A stretch of 64,000 nt of DNA from the NCBI RefSeq assembly GCF_017654315.1, contig NZ_CP072203.1, positions 5,828,001 through 5,892,000 on the forward strand. Direction: 5' to 3'. Source of the stretch: Gordonia polyisoprenivorans (lineage in GTDB: Bacteria > Actinomycetota > Actinomycetes > Mycobacteriales > Mycobacteriaceae). Shown here piece after piece: positions 46,742-55,333 of the stretch; position 1 is the first letter of the stretch; each line of letters opens with the position of its first letter. A model generated the notes under the pieces. It did not search any database. It had not been told where the DNA came from and was given only the letters and a program-made list of their open reading frames with translations. The translations under genes were made by a program, and so were the position numbers.

Positions 46742-47634
46742 CAGCTCGGCACCGGTATTGCGACGGGGACGTGGCGTCGGCGGCCTGCCGACAGCACACG
46801 CGCGAGGAGATAGGCGAGGAACACCAGCGTCACGATGCAGAAGCTGACCGGCCAATTGCCGTGCGTACCAGCCCAATAGTGGCTCTCATAGGAGAGCAGG
46901 CAGCCCAGCCAGGTGGCGGCCACGCCGAGCGCGACCGAGAGCAGGATCGCGGTGGAGAACCGCCGGGTCACCAGCAGCGCGGTCGCCGGTGGCCCGATGA
47001 GCAGCGCGGTGGACAGGATGACGCCGATCGTCAGCGACGACAACTCCACCGCCAGGGCCAAGGCGATCAGGAAGGCGCAGCCGGACAACCGAACTCGCAC
47101 GCCGGCGGCGGTGGCGAGGTCATGGTCGACGAGGTCGAGTTGCAGCCACCGGTACATGGCTGCCACCAGGGCGAGTGCGACGAGGCCGAGGGCGACGACG
47201 ACCGGCACCAGTGCCCGATCGATGACGAACAGCGATCCGAACAGCACCGACACCGTGGCGTCGTGTGACGCGCCGGAACCGTTGGTGGTCGCCAGGTACA
47301 GCAGCAGCGAGGTCAGGCCCAGACCGAACCCGAGGGTCACCCCGGTGGCCACGTCGCGACCCTGGATACGGCGAATCCCGATGACCTCCATCAGGAGTGC
47401 CGCGAGGACGCCGGCCCCCACGAATCCCCACAGCTGGCTGACACCGAGGAGGAACGACGCCGAACCGCCGACGGCGCCGAGGTCGGCGAGCGCGTGACCG
47501 GCGAAGGACTGCCCGCGCACGACGGTGAACACCCCCACGACGGCGGCGACAGCGGCGGCGAAGCCACCCACCAGCAGTGCGGTCTGGACCGATTCGGTGA
47601 CGAAGAATCCGGTGAGCCACTCGTCGCTATTCAT
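46741..47634 (-). CDS. Metal ABC transporter permease (first subunit)
   Basis: The 297-residue ABC-3 permease has about eight membrane segments: VRGQSFAGHALADLGAVGGSASFLLG near 40, LALAVELSSLTIGVILSTALLIGPPATALL near 200. It lies between the ATPase gene (7 bases upstream) and the second permease (4-base overlap). It works with the ATPase and the binding lipoprotein to import a divalent metal. Confidence 0.9.
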   Translation of the reverse strand: MNSDEWLTGFFVTESVQTALLVGGFAAAVAAVVGVFTVVRGQSFAGHALADLGAVGGSASFLLGVSQLWGFVGAGVLAALLMEVIGIRRIQGRDVATGVTLGFGLGLTSLLLYLATTNGSGASHDATVSVLFGSLFVIDRALVPVVVALGLVALALVAAMYRWLQLDLVDHDLATAAGVRVRLSGCAFLIALALAVELSSLTIGVILSTALLIGPPATALLVTRRFSTAILLSVALGVAATWLGCLLSYESHYWAGTHGNWPVSFCIVTLVFLAYLLARVLSAGRRRHVPVAIPVPS

Positions 47635-47641
47635 GCGGCCC

Positions 47642-48445
47642 CTAGACCCCGAGCTCGTCGGGTGCGACGAGCTCGGGCGAGGACATCCGGTCGTCGGCGA
47701 GCACGAGGATTCGCCCGTCGGTGCGGATGACGCGGATGGGCCGTCCGTAGAGCCCGCTGAGCACCTCGGTGGTGATCACCTCGTCGGGGCGACCGTCGAC
47801 GGCCTTGCCGCCGGCGAGGTAGACGACGCGATCCATCACCGGCAGGAGCACATTGATGTCGTGGGCGGTCATGACGATGCTCACCCCCGTGGTGCAGCGC
47901 AGGGTGTCGAGGAGGTCGACGATGTCCGAGGCGCTGCCGGGGTCGAGGCCGGCCAACGGTTCGTCGAGGAGCAGCAGTTGCGGTTTCCGGATCAGCGCGT
48001 GCGCGAGCAGGACGCGTTGCTGTTGCCCCCCGGAGAGCTCGCCGATGCGCTTGTCGGCGAAAGCCTGCGCGTCCACCGCCTCGAGCGCCTCGTCGACGAT
48101 GGGTCGTAACCTTCTGCGCCGCAGCGGTATACCGAGTCGTCCGCCGTCGATGCCGAGGGCCACGATGTCGCGGGCACGCAGCGGGGTGTCGGCATCGACG
48201 CCGACCTTCTGCGGAAGGTACCCGATTCCGCCACGCGGGGGCCGATGCACCTGCCCGGAGTGTGGCCGAAGCACTCCGAGCAGCACGCGCAGCAGCGTCG
48301 TCTTGCCGGCACCGTTGGCGCCGATCAGTCCCACGAACTCTCCCGGCGCCACCTCGACGGAGACGTCGTCGAGCACCGGCTGGCCGCCAAGACTCACCCG
48401 GATGTTGCGCGCGGCAAGCACAATCGAGTCCGCGGGGCCTCCCAC
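47642..48445 (-). CDS. Metal ABC transporter ATP-binding protein
   Basis: The 267-residue ATPase has Walker [12 protein letters not shown] near 40, the signature [16 protein letters not shown] near 140 and Walker [13 protein letters not shown]. The switch His follows in MTAHD. The family is that of ZnuC/MntA ATPases. It is 4 bases after the binding-protein gene and 7 before the first permease gene. Confidence 0.93.
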   Translation of the reverse strand: MGGPADSIVLAARNIRVSLGGQPVLDDVSVEVAPGEFVGLIGANGAGKTTLLRVLLGVLRPHSGQVHRPPRGGIGYLPQKVGVDADTPLRARDIVALGIDGGRLGIPLRRRRLRPIVDEALEAVDAQAFADKRIGELSGGQQQRVLLAHALIRKPQLLLLDEPLAGLDPGSASDIVDLLDTLRCTTGVSIVMTAHDINVLLPVMDRVVYLAGGKAVDGRPDEVITTEVLSGLYGRPIRVIRTDGRILVLADDRMSSPELVAPDELGV

Positions 48446-48449
48446 CGTC

Positions 48450-49412
48450 TCAGAGTTTCTCGGTCGAGGTGCCGTCGGTGACGGCCTTGGACATGGCGTC
48501 GAGTTCGGCGGTCATCCAGCGTTGGTAGGTGTAGCCGGTGGGCATCGTCTCGTACACGCCGACCACCGGGATGCCGTGTGACTTGGACAGCGCCAGGTAC
48601 TTGCTGGTGGTGTCGTCGGTGACCTGCTGGTTGTAGAGGAAGACCTTGACCTGCTTGCCGTTCAGCAGCGAATCCTGCAGCGTCGAGTCCTGAGGCGACG
48701 GGTCGGTGTCGTTCATGATCGCCGCCTGCAGCGTCCAGGGGGTCTTGATGTCGGTGCCTGCCGCCTGCAGCATGTAGTCGGCGACCGGCTCGGTGACGGC
48801 AACCGGTGTCGCGGGGTGGGTCTTGGCAAAGCTCGCCAGGGCGGTCAGCCAGGGCTGCAGCGAGGCGGTGAACGCCGCCGCGTTCTTCTCGAACTCGTCC
48901 TTGTGGGCGGGTTGCAGCGTGCCGAGATCCTCGGCGATGGCATTGGCCACCGCGGGCATCGTCTTGGGGTCGTACCACAGGTGCGGATTCGGCGTGGAGT
49001 CCGGCAGTCCGAGCACTTGTTGGGCCACAACGACTTTACGCCCGTTGACCGGGGACGCCTGCTCGAGCTTGGACATGAAGTCGTCGTAGCCCAGCCCGTT
49101 CTGCACCACCAGCGTCGCGTCGCGGAGTTCCTTGGCCACTGCCGGGCTCGCCTCATAGGTGTGCGGATCGGTGTTGGGGTCGCTCATGATCGCCGAGACC
49201 GACACGTAGTGCCCGCCGACCTGCGAGAGCACGTCGGCGTACTCGTTCTCCGCCGCCACGGCGTGGATCGTCGAGTCGTCGGACCCGCTCGACGAACTCG
49301 AACATCCGGCGATACCGATCACCACCGCCGCGGCGGCCACCGCCGACACCGCCATTCTGCTGATGCGCACTCTCGATCCGTCCCGGGCTTCACGCCCTAC
49401 TGGCAACGACAA
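48450..49412 (-). CDS. Metal-binding lipoprotein of ABC importer (ZnuA/TroA family)
   Basis: The solute-binding protein of about 305-320 residues has a lipobox ([11 protein letters not shown]). The cluster A-1 pattern shows metal His candidates in DPHTYEAS and NPHLWYDP, with YDDFMSKLE between them. It lacks the long His-rich loop of ZnuA, so Mn2+ or an AztC-like Zn2+ role is possible. The start is uncertain: TTG at 49412 and GTG at 49370 are both in frame, and neither has a strong ribosome binding site. It heads a four-gene operon. Confidence 0.88.
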   Translation of the reverse strand: MSLPVGREARDGSRVRISRMAVSAVAAAAVVIGIAGCSSSSSGSDDSTIHAVAAENEYADVLSQVGGHYVSVSAIMSDPNTDPHTYEASPAVAKELRDATLVVQNGLGYDDFMSKLEQASPVNGRKVVVAQQVLGLPDSTPNPHLWYDPKTMPAVANAIAEDLGTLQPAHKDEFEKNAAAFTASLQPWLTALASFAKTHPATPVAVTEPVADYMLQAAGTDIKTPWTLQAAIMNDTDPSPQDSTLQDSLLNGKQVKVFLYNQQVTDDTTSKYLALSKSHGIPVVGVYETMPTGYTYQRWMTAELDAMSKAVTDGTSTEKL

Positions 49413-49463
49413 CCATTAACAGGAGGAGAGTACGACGCGAACCGTCCGGCGGCCACCCCGTCG

Positions 49464-49486
49464 GGCGATATGCGAAGAAGATCGCC
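49464..49486. promoter_or_regulatory. Inverted repeat upstream of the metal-importer operon
   Basis: GGCGAT at 49464 and ATCGCC at 49481 form a 6-base inverted repeat, and a TCGGGYGATA direct repeat lies at 49461 and 49489. This could be a metalloregulator site but does not match a Zur, MntR or IdeR consensus that I can recognise. Confidence 0.25.
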
Positions 49487-49552
49487 TATCGGGTGATAAG
49501 TACCAGATGCGCCGGCGCGCATGTATTTTCGACGACCGTTGGAGACAGTCGA

Positions 49553-50401
49553 TCAGACCTCGAGGGCCAGGTCGTCGAGATCGGCGAGCGTCTTGCCCTG
49601 CGCCGTCAACGAGTTATAGGTCCGCAAGCGGACCCGATCGATCTCGGTGTTGCTCACACCGCGTCGCCAGTAGCCGAACACCGCGGTCCGATCCTTTGCC
49701 AGGCCGAGGGTGGAGCGGAAATACGCTCGCAGCGACCGCATCTCGTCGCGTTCACCGGCGGCCCAGACGACCAGATCGGTGGGATCGGCGATCCGGGTCG
49801 CCGAGCGCACCAACGAGCCGGGTTCGGCGGAGACCTGCTCGATACGGACCTGCGCACCGGACACCAGTTCACCGACCGCCACGTCGTCGTCACTCTGCAC
49901 GACCGCGATCGCCGATCGCCCCTCGGGCCAGACCCGCAGGATCTCGTAGAGCGCGGGGAGCGCCGAATCATCGGCGAACAGCGCGACCCGCGCACCGCCC
50001 TCCGGCGGCAGGAAGTGTGGACGCGGTCCGGTCAGCTCGACGGCATCGCCGACACGAAGCACCGTGCTCCATCGCATCATCGGGCTGTCGGCACCGTGCT
50101 GTACCACGTCGAGTGTGATCCGTGCCGCGTCGAGGTCGGCGTCACGCACGGTGTAGACGCGGGAACGGGCCTCGGCGTCGTCGAGGCCGATCCGGACAGC
50201 CACATTCGGCCGCGCCCACGTCGAATCCCGAGCCGCTTCACCGATGTCCAGCACCACACGCAGCAGTCCGGCGCTGGGGCGCGTGATGCGCACCACCCGT
50301 GCGGTGACGTCGGCGAGCCCACTGCGGTGCTCGTCGCCGCGCAGTGATGTCTCGTCGGGGTCACCCGAACCCGCGGACGGGGTGGCGAACTCGGTGGCCA
50401 T
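49553..50401 (-). CDS. Siderophore-interacting flavoprotein (ferric-siderophore reductase)
   Basis: The 282-residue SIP-family protein has an N-terminal FAD-binding barrel with SRVYTVRDADL near 80 and HGADSPMMRW near 105. The C-terminal domain has VALFADDSALPALYEIL near 150, VWAAGERDEMRSLRAYF near 225 and FGYWRRG. SIPs release iron from siderophores in the cytoplasm. The ATG at 50401 has GGGAG 6 bases ahead. It is divergent from a TetR regulator across a shared operator-like palindrome. Confidence 0.92.
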   Translation of the reverse strand: MATEFATPSAGSGDPDETSLRGDEHRSGLADVTARVVRITRPSAGLLRVVLDIGEAARDSTWARPNVAVRIGLDDAEARSRVYTVRDADLDAARITLDVVQHGADSPMMRWSTVLRVGDAVELTGPRPHFLPPEGGARVALFADDSALPALYEILRVWPEGRSAIAVVQSDDDVAVGELVSGAQVRIEQVSAEPGSLVRSATRIADPTDLVVWAAGERDEMRSLRAYFRSTLGLAKDRTAVFGYWRRGVSNTEIDRVRLRTYNSLTAQGKTLADLDDLALEV

Positions 50402-50414
50402 ACGCGCTCCCATC

Positions 50415-50441
50415 AATTAGTTTATGGGTACTATACAAATT
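50415..50441. promoter_or_regulatory. Palindromic TetR-type operator between siderophore protein and regulator genes
   Basis: AATTAGTTTA at 50415-50424 and TATACAAATT at 50432-50441 are complementary at 8 of 10 positions with a 7-base spacer. The site is AT-rich in very GC-rich surroundings and directly touches the regulator's start codon. Binding would block both divergent genes. Confidence 0.6.
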
Positions 50442-51101
50442 ATGGACGAGAAGGCAAGCCTCGGCCCCGACGCCCCGGCCCCACCTCGGCGTCGGGGCCG
50501 CCCACCGACCCTCGACCGTGCCCGCATCATCGCCACGGGAATCGAGATGACGCTGCCCGCAGTCACTTTCGCCGGATTGGCCAAGCAGCTCGGGGTGACC
50601 CAGGCGGCGCTGTACAAACACGTGGACGGCCTCGGCGAACTGCGCACACTCATCGCCGAGCAGATCTTTCTCGACTGGTCGATCCCCGACCCGCACCCAA
50701 CCCTCCCGATCCACGAGTACCTCCTCGACTTCGCGCTGTCGATACGTCTGCTCGCGCACCACCACCCCGGCATCACCCCATTTCTCACCCGTCGTACCGA
50801 CACCACCGCGACGATGGTCGCCAAGATCGGCGCGCACCACCATCGCGTCGCCGCGGTGTACGACCTGGACCCGGCAACCGCGCGGACCCTGCTCTCCGGC
50901 ATCGCGTTTGCCGCTGTCGCACTGGCCGATACCGTCTACGCCTCCTACGGGTGGGAGAAACGACCGTCGAGCGCACGCGCCGACCTCCCCGACGACGACA
51001 TCGAGACCGACCTCCGATGGACCGTCAAGGCCCTCGTTGTGGGGTCGCTGCACGTTGCCGGACTCGACGTGGATCCCGGACCGCGGTGGCGTCGGACGTA
51101 G
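50442..51101 (+). CDS. TetR-family transcriptional regulator
   Basis: The 219-residue regulator has RRRGRPPTLDRARIIATGIEM leading into the helix-turn-helix TFAGLAKQLGVTQAALYKHVDG, then a C-terminal TetR_C-type domain. ATG 50442 fits best. An in-frame ATG at 50424 lies inside the palindrome. It probably represses itself and the divergent siderophore-interacting protein. Confidence 0.88.
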   Translation: MDEKASLGPDAPAPPRRRGRPPTLDRARIIATGIEMTLPAVTFAGLAKQLGVTQAALYKHVDGLGELRTLIAEQIFLDWSIPDPHPTLPIHEYLLDFALSIRLLAHHHPGITPFLTRRTDTTATMVAKIGAHHHRVAAVYDLDPATARTLLSGIAFAAVALADTVYASYGWEKRPSSARADLPDDDIETDLRWTVKALVVGSLHVAGLDVDPGPRWRRT

Positions 51102-51272
51102 ACCTGGCGCGATCTCCGCAAATCACCCCGGACCGGCATCCGCGACGGTGTGCGCTGCGAGTATGCGCGCGCGGCCATATGTGAGCACAATGGATGGTGC
51201 AGGCAATCGAGTAGAGCCGCGCCACTCCCCCGATATCCCTCGGGTTGCGGCGTGCGCTCGGGAAGGACACCC

Positions 51273-52322
51273 GTGACGACCACCGTCAACGCCTACATCG
51301 CCACCGCACCCGACCAGCCGCTGTCGAAAACCACCATCGAACGTCGGGACCTCGCGCCGCGCGACGTTCTCATCGACATCGCCTACGCGGGCATCTGCCA
51401 CTCCGACATCCACACCGCCCGCAACGAATGGGGCGGCACCACCTATCCGGTGGTTCCCGGCCACGAGATCACCGGCACCGTGTCCGCAGTCGGTTCCGAG
51501 GTCACCCGGCACAAGGTCGGCGACCGCGTCGGCGTCGGCTGTTTCGTCCAGTCCTGCGGCGAGTGCGGCCCCTGCAAGGACGGCGACGAACAGTACTGCG
51601 TGAAAGGTGCTGTGGGAACCTACAACTCCACCACCTACGAGGGTGAGTTCACTCACGGCGGCTATTCCCAGCAGGTCGTGGTGACCGAGGACTTCGTGCT
51701 GCGGATTCCCGACGGCCTGGAGCTGGACGTGGCCACCCCACTGCTGTGTGCGGGCATCACGCTGTACTCGCCGTTGAAGCACTGGGGCGCCGGGCCGGGC
51801 AAGAAGGTCGCCATCATCGGGATGGGCGGGCTCGGGCACGTGGGCGTCAAGATCGCCCACGCCCTCGGTGCCGAGGTGACCGTGCTCAGCCAGTCGATGC
51901 GAAAAGAGGAGGACGGCAAGCGGTTCGGCGCGGATCACTACTACGCGACCAGTGACGAGTCGACCTTCCGCACACTGCGCAACGAGTTCGATCTGATCCT
52001 CAACACGGTGTCGGTGAACCTCGACCTCAACCAGTACCTCTCGTTGCTCGCGGTCAACGGCACCCTCGTCGAACTCGGATTGCCCGAGAATCCGCTGCAG
52101 TTCAAGGCATTCCCGCTGTTGAACAACCGGCGCTCGCTGGCCGGATCGATGGTCGGCGGGATCGCCCCGACCCAGGAAATGCTCGACTTCTGTGCCGAGC
52201 ACGGTATCGGCGCCGAGATCGAGACCATCAGCGCCGATGGGATCAACGAGGCCTACGATCGCGTCGTCGACAGCGACGTGCGCTACCGCTTCGTCATCGA
52301 CGCGGCGACCTTGGCCGACTGA
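51273..52322 (+). CDS. Zinc-dependent alcohol dehydrogenase (YahK/AdhA type)
   Basis: The 349-residue MDR enzyme has catalytic zinc ligands in [15 protein letters not shown] near 40 and GHEITG near 65. The structural zinc cluster is [15 protein letters not shown] near 95-110. The cofactor site is [19 protein letters not shown] near 180. Such enzymes reduce aldehydes with NADPH or NADH. The GTG at 51273 has GGAAGGA ahead. It ends in a strong hairpin terminator. Confidence 0.93.
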   Translation: MTTTVNAYIATAPDQPLSKTTIERRDLAPRDVLIDIAYAGICHSDIHTARNEWGGTTYPVVPGHEITGTVSAVGSEVTRHKVGDRVGVGCFVQSCGECGPCKDGDEQYCVKGAVGTYNSTTYEGEFTHGGYSQQVVVTEDFVLRIPDGLELDVATPLLCAGITLYSPLKHWGAGPGKKVAIIGMGGLGHVGVKIAHALGAEVTVLSQSMRKEEDGKRFGADHYYATSDESTFRTLRNEFDLILNTVSVNLDLNQYLSLLAVNGTLVELGLPENPLQFKAFPLLNNRRSLAGSMVGGIAPTQEMLDFCAEHGIGAEIETISADGINEAYDRVVDSDVRYRFVIDAATLAD

Positions 52323-52346
52323 TACGGCACACCGCATCGTGGAAAG

Positions 52347-52384
52347 AACTGCGGGGCACCGGTTCACACCGGTGCCCCGCAGTT
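52347..52384. terminator. Bidirectional hairpin terminator
   Basis: AACTGCGGGGCACCGG at 52347-52362 and CCGGTGCCCCGCAGTT at 52369-52384 form a perfect 16-bp stem with a 6-base loop, followed by GTTGTT. It separates the convergent alcohol dehydrogenase and peroxidase genes. Confidence 0.9.
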
Positions 52385-52418
52385 GTTGTCCGAGACGATC
52401 GTGCTCGATATGCCGGCG

Positions 52419-52895
52419 TCAGAGCACTTTGTCGATATCGTCGGTGAGCTTTTCCGGCTTGACCGTCGGCGCGAACCGCGCCACCACCGCACCCGACTTG
52501 TCGACGAGGAACTTGGTGAAGTTCCACTTGACCCGGCTGCCCAGGATTCCCGACTTCTGTTGGCGCAGCCACTGATACAGCGGATGAGCGTCGTCGCCGT
52601 TGACGTCGACCTTGGCGAACATCGGGAAGGTCACGTCGTAGGTCAACGAGCAGAAGTTCTTGATCTCGTCCTCGTCACCGGGCTCCTGGTGCGCGAACTG
52701 ATCGCACGGGAATCCGAGCACCACCAGCCCCTGGTCGGCGTACTCGCGGTGTAGCTTCTCCAGACCCTGATACTGGGGTGTGAATCCGCATTTGGAGGCG
52801 GTGTTCACGATGAGCAGCGGATGGCCACGATAGGTGCTCAGATCGACGGGATTGCCGTCGATGTCGGTGGCGGTGAAGTCGTAGGCAGTGGTCAC
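52419..52895 (-). CDS. Glutathione peroxidase-family (thiol-dependent) peroxidase
   Basis: The 158-residue peroxidase has the catalytic Cys in NTASKCGFTPQY near residue 35, with the family Gln later in the protein. A second Cys in GFPCDQFAHQEPG near 65 is a likely resolving residue. KWNFTKFLVDKSG supplies the conserved Trp and Asn. Actinobacteria use mycothiol and thioredoxin, so the reductant is probably thioredoxin rather than glutathione. Confidence 0.92.
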   Translation of the reverse strand: MTTAYDFTATDIDGNPVDLSTYRGHPLLIVNTASKCGFTPQYQGLEKLHREYADQGLVVLGFPCDQFAHQEPGDEDEIKNFCSLTYDVTFPMFAKVDVNGDDAHPLYQWLRQQKSGILGSRVKWNFTKFLVDKSGAVVARFAPTVKPEKLTDDIDKVL

Positions 52896-53033
52896 GAGAT
52901 CCCCCGGGGTCGTATGTCGGTGACGTCACATCGAGCCTACGCCCGCCCGTTCATGCGGTGACGGCGGTGACGCCACCGTTTGTCGGTGACGCCACCGCCA
53001 TCGATTCCCCATCGGGGATGCGGGATCCGGGTG

Positions 53034-53213
53034 TCAGCGCGAACCGGGCGTGCGCTGCTCACCGGGGATCGGCTCCGCCTGGGTGTCGGGACCGTCATCG
53101 TGGGGCGTGTACGGATACTCCTCGACACCGGAGTCGTCGGTGACCTCGACGGTCTGTTCCACCCAGTCGGCCTCGTCGGCCTTCGGAATCGGTTCGTGCG
53201 CGGGCATGTTCAT
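53034..53213 (-). CDS. Small acidic hypothetical protein
   Basis: The 59-residue protein is rich in Glu, Asp and Pro (EADWVEQTVEVTDDSGVEEYPY) and has no membrane segment. The ATG at 53213 has a strong GGAGG ribosome binding site 5 bases ahead, which supports translation. It lies between the peroxidase and Hsp20 genes on the same strand. I do not recognise a family. Confidence 0.55.
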   Translation of the reverse strand: MNMPAHEPIPKADEADWVEQTVEVTDDSGVEEYPYTPHDDGPDTQAEPIPGEQRTPGSR

Positions 53214-53277
53214 CACAACCTCCTGCGTGGTCATCGGTTCCCGGCCGGCCATGGGCTGCCTCGGTCCGCGCGGTGTC

Positions 53278-53724
53278 TCAGCCCGGGGTTCCGGCCGCGA
53301 TCGCGTGCGGATCGCTCTTGGTCTCGACGGCGATCTTGCGCGGCTTGGCCTCCTCGGCGAGCGGGATGCTCACATGCAGCACACCGTTGTCGTAGGTCGC
53401 CGAGATGCGGGCCGGGTCGATGCCGTCGCCCAGGGTGATCTGGCGGCGATAGCTCCCCGAGAACCGCTCACTGGCCAGCCATTGCACTCCGTCGTCCGAC
53501 GGGGCGCTGCGCTGCGCCGAGAGGGTCAGCACACCGTTGTCCACGTTGACGTCGATCGATCCGGGATCGGCGCCGGGCATGTCCGCGATCAGCATGTAGT
53601 GATCGCCGACCTTGTACAGATCGAGCGGCATGAACCGCGGGGCGCGCTGACTACCGGCCATCGAGCCGGTCATCAATCCCCGAGCAAGCGCGTCGACATC
53701 ACTGAACGGATCAAAACGAAGCAC
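53278..53724 (-). CDS. Small heat-shock protein Hsp20 (18-kDa antigen type)
   Basis: The 148-residue alpha-crystallin-domain holdase begins LRFDPFSDVDALARG, as in mycobacterial Hsp18. The domain spans about 45-135, with LIADMPGADPGSIDVNVDNGVLTL and the late DNGVLHVSIPL motif. The GTG at 53724 lies 8 bases after AGGAGG; an earlier GTG (53733) touches that motif. A CIRCE operator 97 bases upstream points to repression by HrcA. A TATATT -10-like box lies at 53795-53800 on this strand. Confidence 0.93.
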   Translation of the reverse strand: MLRFDPFSDVDALARGLMTGSMAGSQRAPRFMPLDLYKVGDHYMLIADMPGADPGSIDVNVDNGVLTLSAQRSAPSDDGVQWLASERFSGSYRRQITLGDGIDPARISATYDNGVLHVSIPLAEEAKPRKIAVETKSDPHAIAAGTPG

Positions 53725-53820
53725 AGCACTCACCTCCTGAAGACCAGGCTGCCTGCCACCCTTCGACAGGCAGCTCTCACGCTGTACGAGTCCCAATATA
53801 ACCCCGCCGAGCGCACTCGT

Positions 53821-53847
53821 CTAGCACTCGAAGCAAAAGAGTGCTAA
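53821..53847. promoter_or_regulatory. CIRCE operator (HrcA binding site)
   Basis: CTAGCACTC, 9 bases, then GAGTGCTAA. This matches the CIRCE consensus TTAGCACTC-N9-GAGTGCTAA in all but one base, with exact spacing. It lies between the hsp20 gene and a small divergent ORF. Confidence 0.93.
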
Positions 53848-53892
53848 TAGTCGTCATCGATCGTCTCACGGCGAAAAGACAAGGAGGACAGC

Positions 53893-54054
53893 ATGACCGA
53901 CCGTGAACACGATGCGCCCATCCACACCGACGTGGTGTGGCCCGACCCGTCCCCACTGTCGAGCTGGTGGTCGACGGTGATGGCGACACCGGTGCGCGGC
54001 GATCACCGCAGCGAGTCGACGAAGACCGCCGCGATGGCCTCCAGTCCGCGCTGA
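53893..54054 (+). CDS. Small ORF divergent from hsp20, possibly CIRCE-controlled
   Basis: A 53-codon ORF begins at ATG 53893, 6 bases after a strong AAGGAG motif, and 46 bases beyond the CIRCE box. The product, starting MTDREHDAPIHTDVVWPDPSP, is hydrophilic with a WW pair. Its last 17 codons overlap, in antisense, the 3' end of the methionine sulfoxide reductase gene. The ribosome binding site and position are the evidence; I recognise no family. It may be a real stress microprotein or chance. Confidence 0.42.
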   Translation: MTDREHDAPIHTDVVWPDPSPLSSWWSTVMATPVRGDHRSESTKTAAMASSPR

Positions 54055-54485
54055 TCGTCGGCGGTGAAGCGCTCCGGCACCGGGCTGTCGAGGTCGAAGA
54101 CGCCGATCAGCTCGTCGTCGGCGCCGACGAGGGGCACGACGAGTTCCGAGCGACTCTGCGCGTCGCAGGCGATGTGGTCGGGAACCGCATGGACATCGGC
54201 GACGCGCTGCGTCGTAAGGGTTCGTGCCGCTGCGCCGCACACCCCGCGGTCGAGACCGATACGCACGCAAGCGGGCTTGCCCTGGAACGGCCCGACGACC
54301 AGCTCGGTGCCGTCGAAGAAGTAGAAGCCGACCCAGTTCAGCTGGGGCAGTGAGTGATACACCAGCGCGGAGATGTTGGCCGCGTTGGCGATGCGGTCGT
54401 GCTCGCCGGCAACGAGGCCCGCCGCGGCCTCGGCGAGCTCGGAGTAGGTGCCGGTCTGTGCGGTCGCGATGTCGAAGCTCATCAT
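54003..54485 (-). CDS. msrC: Free methionine-(R)-sulfoxide reductase (GAF domain)
   Basis: The 160-residue GAF-fold enzyme reduces free methionine-R-sulfoxide. It has WVGFYFFDGTELVVGPFQGKPACVRI near 55, GVCGAA near 85 and HIACDAQSRSELVVPL near 110, giving the three cysteines used by fRMsr proteins. The ATG at 54485 was chosen, giving the usual short N-terminus before the ELAEAAAGL helix; 54482 and 54521 are alternatives. It adds to the stress-repair theme of its neighbours. Confidence 0.9.
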   Translation of the reverse strand: MMSFDIATAQTGTYSELAEAAAGLVAGEHDRIANAANISALVYHSLPQLNWVGFYFFDGTELVVGPFQGKPACVRIGLDRGVCGAAARTLTTQRVADVHAVPDHIACDAQSRSELVVPLVGADDELIGVFDLDSPVPERFTADDQRGLEAIAAVFVDSLR

Positions 54486-54690
54486 TCCATCATGGACTCT
54501 GTGGCCTCGTTCGTCGGTCATGCATCGAAAACCCGGCTCCGCTGGGTACTTCCGACCACCCGCCACCGTCCGCACCGGACACAGCGCTCGTATGTCGTGT
54601 GACCATCGGCAACAAGGTGGCGCGATACGCGGACCCACCCGTGTACGCATTCGTAGGCTTCCATGCCCACCACTGTGATGTAATGGCTTT

Positions 54691-55215
54691 ATGCATTTCA
54701 ACCATGACGGTCGAAGCGCGGTGCAACTCGGCGCGAGTTTGGCCAATCAGTGGCCGGCCGATCTCGATTCGTTGGTAATGCGTTGTGTCGACGCAGGGTT
54801 CGTCTTCGATACCGGACAGCCCACATCACGAGACCATTCGTTCACCGCCGAATTCATCTCCGAATGGAGGGACGTTGCTGCTGCGTCCGACTCCGTGTCG
54901 CGCTCGACGCGTCTCAACGCACTTCTCGCCACACATGCGTCGGCCCCTCGCCTCACCGATCACGCCGCGTCGGGGTGGCACCTGCACTTTCGCGATGACA
55001 ACATCTCTGCCGGCCGGTCGCTGGCGACGCTGATCTCGGTGGGCACCGCGGTCCATCTGGCCGCGCGCGGTATCGACCGCATCGGAATCTGCGCGGCTCA
55101 CAACTGCGACCGAGTGTACGCCGACGTGTCGCGCAACGGCCGTCAGCGCTACTGCTCCTCGGTGTGCGGTAATCGGATGGCGGCCAGGCGACACCGCGAG
55201 GCCATGCGCGGGTGA
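54691..55215 (+). CDS. CGNR zinc-finger (ABATE domain) regulator
   Basis: The 174-residue protein has an N-terminal stress-linked ABATE-like region and a C-terminal CGNR zinc finger. The finger is CAAHNCDRVYADVSRNGRQ followed by RYCSSVCGNRMAARRHRE, with the four Cys in place and the CGNR tetrad. Such proteins are putative transcription regulators. It is divergent from the methionine sulfoxide reductase gene. Confidence 0.88.
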   Translation: MHFNHDGRSAVQLGASLANQWPADLDSLVMRCVDAGFVFDTGQPTSRDHSFTAEFISEWRDVAAASDSVSRSTRLNALLATHASAPRLTDHAASGWHLHFRDDNISAGRSLATLISVGTAVHLAARGIDRIGICAAHNCDRVYADVSRNGRQRYCSSVCGNRMAARRHREAMRG

Positions 55216-55333
55216 CGGTCGCGAAGCGAATCGTCTCGCGACCGGCGTCAGCGTGTGGTCGCGGGTCATCGATTCGAAGAGGTGTGCTCGCCGCCGCCCA
55301 CCCGTTCTGCGGTAGTGTTCGCGGCAACTTGCC

